From NCBI GenBank assembly GCA_017889705.1, contig JAGGAB010000042.1, positions 23,943-87,942 of the forward strand: 64,000 nt of DNA, written 5' to 3'. Both the position numbers and the translations under genes were made by a program. The notes beneath the pieces are model-generated. The model did no database searches. It was given only the letters and a program-made list of their open reading frames with translations, and had not been told where the DNA came from. Positions 61,320 to 64,000 of this stretch are shown piece by piece; positions within the stretch are counted from its first letter, which is position 1; each line of letters opens with the position of its first letter. This stretch comes from Bacillota bacterium (lineage in GTDB: Bacteria; Bacillota; Negativicutes; Sporomusales; Sporomusaceae).

Positions 61320-61501
61320 GTAAAAAATCGCATCGTACTAGCATAAACAAAATATTTTTCTACCTTATTTGTTAAATTCCTGCCATTTTCAACAAATAAA
61401 TTCAATTTCTTAAAAGCATTCGCCAAAAACTGGCAGGGCTAGAACGCTTTATTTTCGCAGACAATAACAATAAAAATTGATATAGAAAGGAGCGTGTTAT
61501 C

Positions 61502-62716
61502 ATGAGGCACTCTAGTCGGAGAAAAAGTGCTTACCGCCGATACAAACGCCTAGTAGCCGCTCTTGCTGGCGCTGCAGTTGTTTCCTCGGCAATGCTGCCA
61601 GGACTTCCACTCTCCAAAGTTCAGGCTGCTGAAACTCCGCCAGTCTCTGCCCCCTCACCTGAATCTACAGCAAATCCTCTGCCAGCAGCTGAACAGGCTA
61701 GTAGCGAGCTTGGCGCTAATGCTGCTGCCGATATTATGAAAAATCATGACAATACTGACGAGTCTTCCAGGCTACAACATGCTTCTTCGCCGGTAAACGC
61801 CGTAAAGGCAGTTGCCGGTTCCTACGGATTCGACGCTACACATGACAGGTTTTCATTGCAATGGAGCAGTACATCTGAAGCAGTAGTCCTGGTTCACACC
61901 GGCAAAGGCAAAACATTCAAAGTGCGCCTTAACCTGACAGATGGCGCTTGGAAAGTTACCAGTGTAACCGAAGTCATAACCGGCACTCATGGAAATGACA
62001 GCGTTGATTTTGGTGATCCGGTAGGAGTTGTAAAGACCAGTGCAACCACCTTCGGCTTTGATGCATACACAGATAACTTCACGTTATTGTCAATATCCAG
62101 TGACAAAGCCATTGTTCAAGTAAATACGAGGGGCCAAACCTTTAAGGTTGATTTAGAAAGGAACGAGAACAACTGGGTTATTGCCGCGATTCGTGGAATT
62201 GGCAACAGCAAATATCCTGCCACCTATCGTCCGGCCAGCTTCTACGGCTACCAAGCCGCTACCGCTCCGGTCGGAAATGCCGCTAGGCAAACCTTGTATA
62301 GTACTGACGCTTTTACCGGCTGGTCGTGGAATCAAAGCACTTACCCCGCTGATATGAAAGTTGGTGTTCTCCTGGCCCAACCAGAATCAACAGCTATTAC
62401 AGAGCTCCCAAGCATCATTATCGGCAAAGCGGCTTCTATTGATTTCAAACGACAATTTGCACTCTATGCACATATTGGATATGTAGGCAGCACAGGGTAT
62501 GGAATTGGTATTGAAAAAGTGGTGCAAACAAATAACGATTTAGTTGTCACCCTCAGAATAAAGAGTCCGGTGGAGAAAGCACCACCACTATCAACCATTA
62601 CCAATGACGTTATTACTATTGACCGGGCAAATTTAAACTTTAACAAGCCTATTCATATTAAGTTTATCGACCGTAACGGCATTACTGTAAGCAACTATAC
62701 TCTATATAAAAAATAA
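61502..62716 (+). CDS. Secreted two-repeat protein with PrcB-like C-terminal domain
   Basis: The 404-residue protein has a long basic signal peptide (cleavage near residue 42, VQA-A), a Ser/Pro/Ala linker, and two related repeats of about 60 residues (98-156 and 173-232; both contain GFDA and GKTFKV/GQTFKV followed by a Trp). The C-terminal part (about 290-403, FALYAHIGYVGSTGYGIGIEKV) resembles the PrcB C-terminal domain. AAGGAGCG precedes the ATG. The repeats are not a family I can name. A possible peptidase-regulator role is inferred from the PrcB likeness. Confidence 0.7.
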   Translation: MRHSSRRKSAYRRYKRLVAALAGAAVVSSAMLPGLPLSKVQAAETPPVSAPSPESTANPLPAAEQASSELGANAAADIMKNHDNTDESSRLQHASSPVNAVKAVAGSYGFDATHDRFSLQWSSTSEAVVLVHTGKGKTFKVRLNLTDGAWKVTSVTEVITGTHGNDSVDFGDPVGVVKTSATTFGFDAYTDNFTLLSISSDKAIVQVNTRGQTFKVDLERNENNWVIAAIRGIGNSKYPATYRPASFYGYQAATAPVGNAARQTLYSTDAFTGWSWNQSTYPADMKVGVLLAQPESTAITELPSIIIGKAASIDFKRQFALYAHIGYVGSTGYGIGIEKVVQTNNDLVVTLRIKSPVEKAPPLSTITNDVITIDRANLNFNKPIHIKFIDRNGITVSNYTLYKK

Positions 62717-62722
62717 CCCCCA

Positions 62723-62767
62723 AATAGAATGAAGCTCTGTGCCATAATAACAGAGCTTCATTCTATT
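62723..62767 (+). terminator. 18-bp perfect hairpin after the secreted protein gene
   Basis: AATAGAATGAAGCTCTGT (62723-62740) pairs perfectly with the reverse complement at 62750-62767, seven bases after the stop. There is only a weak T-run afterwards. Confidence 0.75.
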
Positions 62768-62854
62768 GAGGGAGCATTGTTTTTATCTGATTACTAAACC
62801 GCGCTTACTTACACCGGCGCCTAATACAATACCAAAATTTCTCGTAAAAAGGTA

Positions 62855-62909
62855 TTGACCAATCTAGAAAAAGCCACTATAATTTTCATTGATAATGATT
62901 TTCATTCTT
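62855..62909 (+). promoter_or_regulatory. Fur-controlled promoter of exbB-exbD
   Basis: TTGACC (62855-62860) and TATAAT (62878-62883) are 17 bases apart, a near-consensus promoter. Eight bases after the -10, GATAATGATTTTCATTCTT (62891-62909) matches the Fur consensus at 15 of 19 positions. Iron repression of the downstream exbB-exbD operon is inferred. Confidence 0.82.
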
Positions 62910-62979
62910 ACTGCTTGTTTTGTAATTATATAGGATAGTCGTAAGTCTCATCAGCTTATCAATTGAAGGAGGTTATCGT

Positions 62980-63000
62980 TTGCAGGCATTATTTTTATGA
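62980..63000 (+). other. Possible short leader ORF before exbB
   Basis: GAAGGAGG is followed by TTG and five more sense codons ending in TGA (62998-63000), encoding about MQALFL. The stop overlaps the left arm of the hairpin at 62999-63030. It may be a leader peptide or a chance match; the ribosome site is strong. Confidence 0.35.
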
Positions 63001-63030
63001 TCAATGACTGACTGTCGTCAGTCATTGATC
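62999..63030 (+). promoter_or_regulatory. Perfect palindrome in the exbB leader
   Basis: Bases 62999-63012 pair without mismatch with 63017-63030 around a TGTC loop (14-bp stem). No T-run follows, so it is not a standard terminator. It may be an mRNA structure acting with the short leader frame or a protein-binding site. Bases 63031-63172 contain only a smaller CCCG-AACT-CGGG inverted repeat and the ribosome site GGAGG for exbB. Confidence 0.6.
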
Positions 63031-63172
63031 GTAATTTCATACATACATGAAGTTTCTGAAACAAGCGACAGCTATTCGAATATGTTCCCGAACTCGGGCA
63101 GTTCGCCAGCACGCATTTTTTATATTGGCCTCAAATATAAATTGTAGGCCCTAATTGATTGGAGGATAAAAC

Positions 63173-63820
63173 ATGGAGTCATTACTACAGGCAATCACTA
63201 TTTTTCAGAAAGGCGGACCGGTTATGTATCTGCTGCTGCTATGTTCGTTGGCAGTGGTTTCTATCGCGGTTGAACGCTTTATCTACTACCGAAATATGAA
63301 TACAGATGCTTCCGCCTTTATTGCCGGCCTAAAACCGCTTTTGGAGCGCCAACGTTTGGCAGAAGCAATCCAGTTTTGCGAAAAAACCCCGGCAGCCATT
63401 TCACAAATAGCTTTCCAGGGCTTATCAGCTTATCAAAAAGGCAATTCTGCCGAAGGCGCGTTAGAAGCGGCAACCTTATTGCTGGCTGCCCGTCTGCGTG
63501 AATACTTGAATTTCCTTAGCGCGATTGTAACTTTGGCCCCGCTGTTCGGGTTACTCGGAACAGTAATTGGCATGATTAGCTCTTTTAGCGTATTCAATGT
63601 CCAGGCCGGCCAGCCTATGGCCATTACCGGCGGCGTTGGCGAGGCTTTGGTGGCAACTGCTTCCGGTTTGAGTGTCGCTGCTCTGGCCATGATTATGCAC
63701 ACCTACTTTTCCCATCGGGTAGATCTTTTAATAACCGATATGGAGCAGGTAAACACACAATTGCTCTACGCATTATCCCCTAAGCGCACAGTCCGGAGGG
63801 AAAACCATGAAATTGCGTAG
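63173..63820 (+). CDS. exbB: ExbB/TolQ-type proton channel
   Basis: The 215-residue protein is of the MotA/TolQ/ExbB family: an N-terminal helix (about 18-35), then two helices within VTLAPLFGLLGTVIGMISSF and GEALVATASGLSVAALAMIM, the family core. With ExbD it converts proton-motive force into movement of TonB for outer-membrane transport, so the cell has an outer membrane. GGAGG precedes the ATG. It overlaps exbD by 14 bases. Confidence 0.95.
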   Translation: MESLLQAITIFQKGGPVMYLLLLCSLAVVSIAVERFIYYRNMNTDASAFIAGLKPLLERQRLAEAIQFCEKTPAAISQIAFQGLSAYQKGNSAEGALEAATLLLAARLREYLNFLSAIVTLAPLFGLLGTVIGMISSFSVFNVQAGQPMAITGGVGEALVATASGLSVAALAMIMHTYFSHRVDLLITDMEQVNTQLLYALSPKRTVRRENHEIA

Positions 63821-64000
63821 CTTGCGGGTGGAAAGCCAGCCGCAATTAATGATCATTCCGATGATTGACATTATCTTCTTTCTGCTGGTCTTTTTTATGA
63901 TGAGCACCCTGTACATGGTGGAACAGCATACCATACCGGTTAATCTACCTCAGGCAGCAGCCGTCCAGCAAGATAAAGCACAAAGTGTCAATATCACGGT
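63807..64000 (+). CDS. exbD: ExbD/TolR-type subunit (partial, runs off window)
   Basis: Sixty-four codons are visible, beginning MKLRSLRVESQPQL, with the single membrane helix MIDIIFFLLVFFMM that carries the essential Asp21 (Asp25 of Escherichia coli ExbD). The periplasmic domain begins TIPVNLPQA. The ATG lies inside the end of exbB, five bases after GGAGGG, showing coupled translation. TonB is probably encoded just beyond the edge. Confidence 0.93.
   Translation, partial: MKLRSLRVESQPQLMIIPMIDIIFFLLVFFMMSTLYMVEQHTIPVNLPQAAAVQQDKAQSVNIT

Overview
The window reads as chromosome of a spore-forming, diderm member of the Firmicutes, most like the Sporomusaceae (Negativicutes). The sporulation side is shown by spoIIID, a SpoIIQ-type M23 gene and spoIID in a row at the left end. 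The outer-membrane side is shown by ExbB/ExbD behind a Fur-like box at the right end. The rank is inference; no 16S or tRNA gene was seen in the window.

Region 1 (about 1-23,500, all minus strand) is a housekeeping block whose order matches the classical Firmicutes arrangement. In the direction of transcription it runs rpmE, DUF1385, prfA, prmC, ywlC/Sua5, mntP, ywlE, rpiB, ywlG, glyA, upp, comEB, a tandem MazG-like gene, a WecA/TagO-type transferase, wecB, atpZ, atpI, atpBEFHAGDC, murA, spoIID, spoIIQ-like and spoIIID. It covers translation termination, tRNA modification, one-carbon and pyrimidine metabolism, surface glycan precursors, the F1Fo ATP synthase and entry into sporulation. The c subunit carries a two-carboxylate ion site (D29, E62, S63).

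Region 2 (23,700-38,400) is mixed: a LysE-type exporter, a nitrilase-family amidase, a plus-strand HD-GYP protein, an ECF sigma/anti-sigma pair, a long Ala/Gln-rich protein with a FliK-like C-terminus, a small unknown protein, an M16C peptidase, a VOC protein, a PHP phosphatase, a soluble chemoreceptor, GluQ-RS and isoaspartyl dipeptidase.

Region 3 (38,400-49,550) is a purine/selenium-molybdenum-hydroxylase locus. A three-subunit xanthine-dehydrogenase-type enzyme (FAD, 2Fe-2S and Mo subunits) is followed by a xanthine-type NCS2 permease and a terminator. Then come yqeB, a two-gene XdhC, yqeC, a MocA-like cytidylyltransferase, a radical SAM protein and a uracil-type NCS2 permease. YqeB and YqeC are the accepted markers of selenium-dependent molybdenum hydroxylases. 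Next to it lies a roughly 400-base gene-free stretch with a long three-block hairpin that looks like a dispersed element.

Region 4 (49,700-64,000) holds an ABC-F ATPase, an AraC regulator, a cupin, PutP, an LctP-type permease, a GlnQ/GlnP pair without a binding protein, a frameshifted QueG-like iron-sulfur gene, a cyclophilin lipoprotein, an LtaS-like phosphoglycerol transferase, a secreted two-repeat protein with a PrcB-like C-terminus, and the Fur-type exbB-exbD operon, which runs off the end.

Many start codons were moved inward from the longest open frame because a clear Shine-Dalgarno sequence sits inside it. Positions and motifs are read from the sequence. Family names come from recognition of motifs without database searches.
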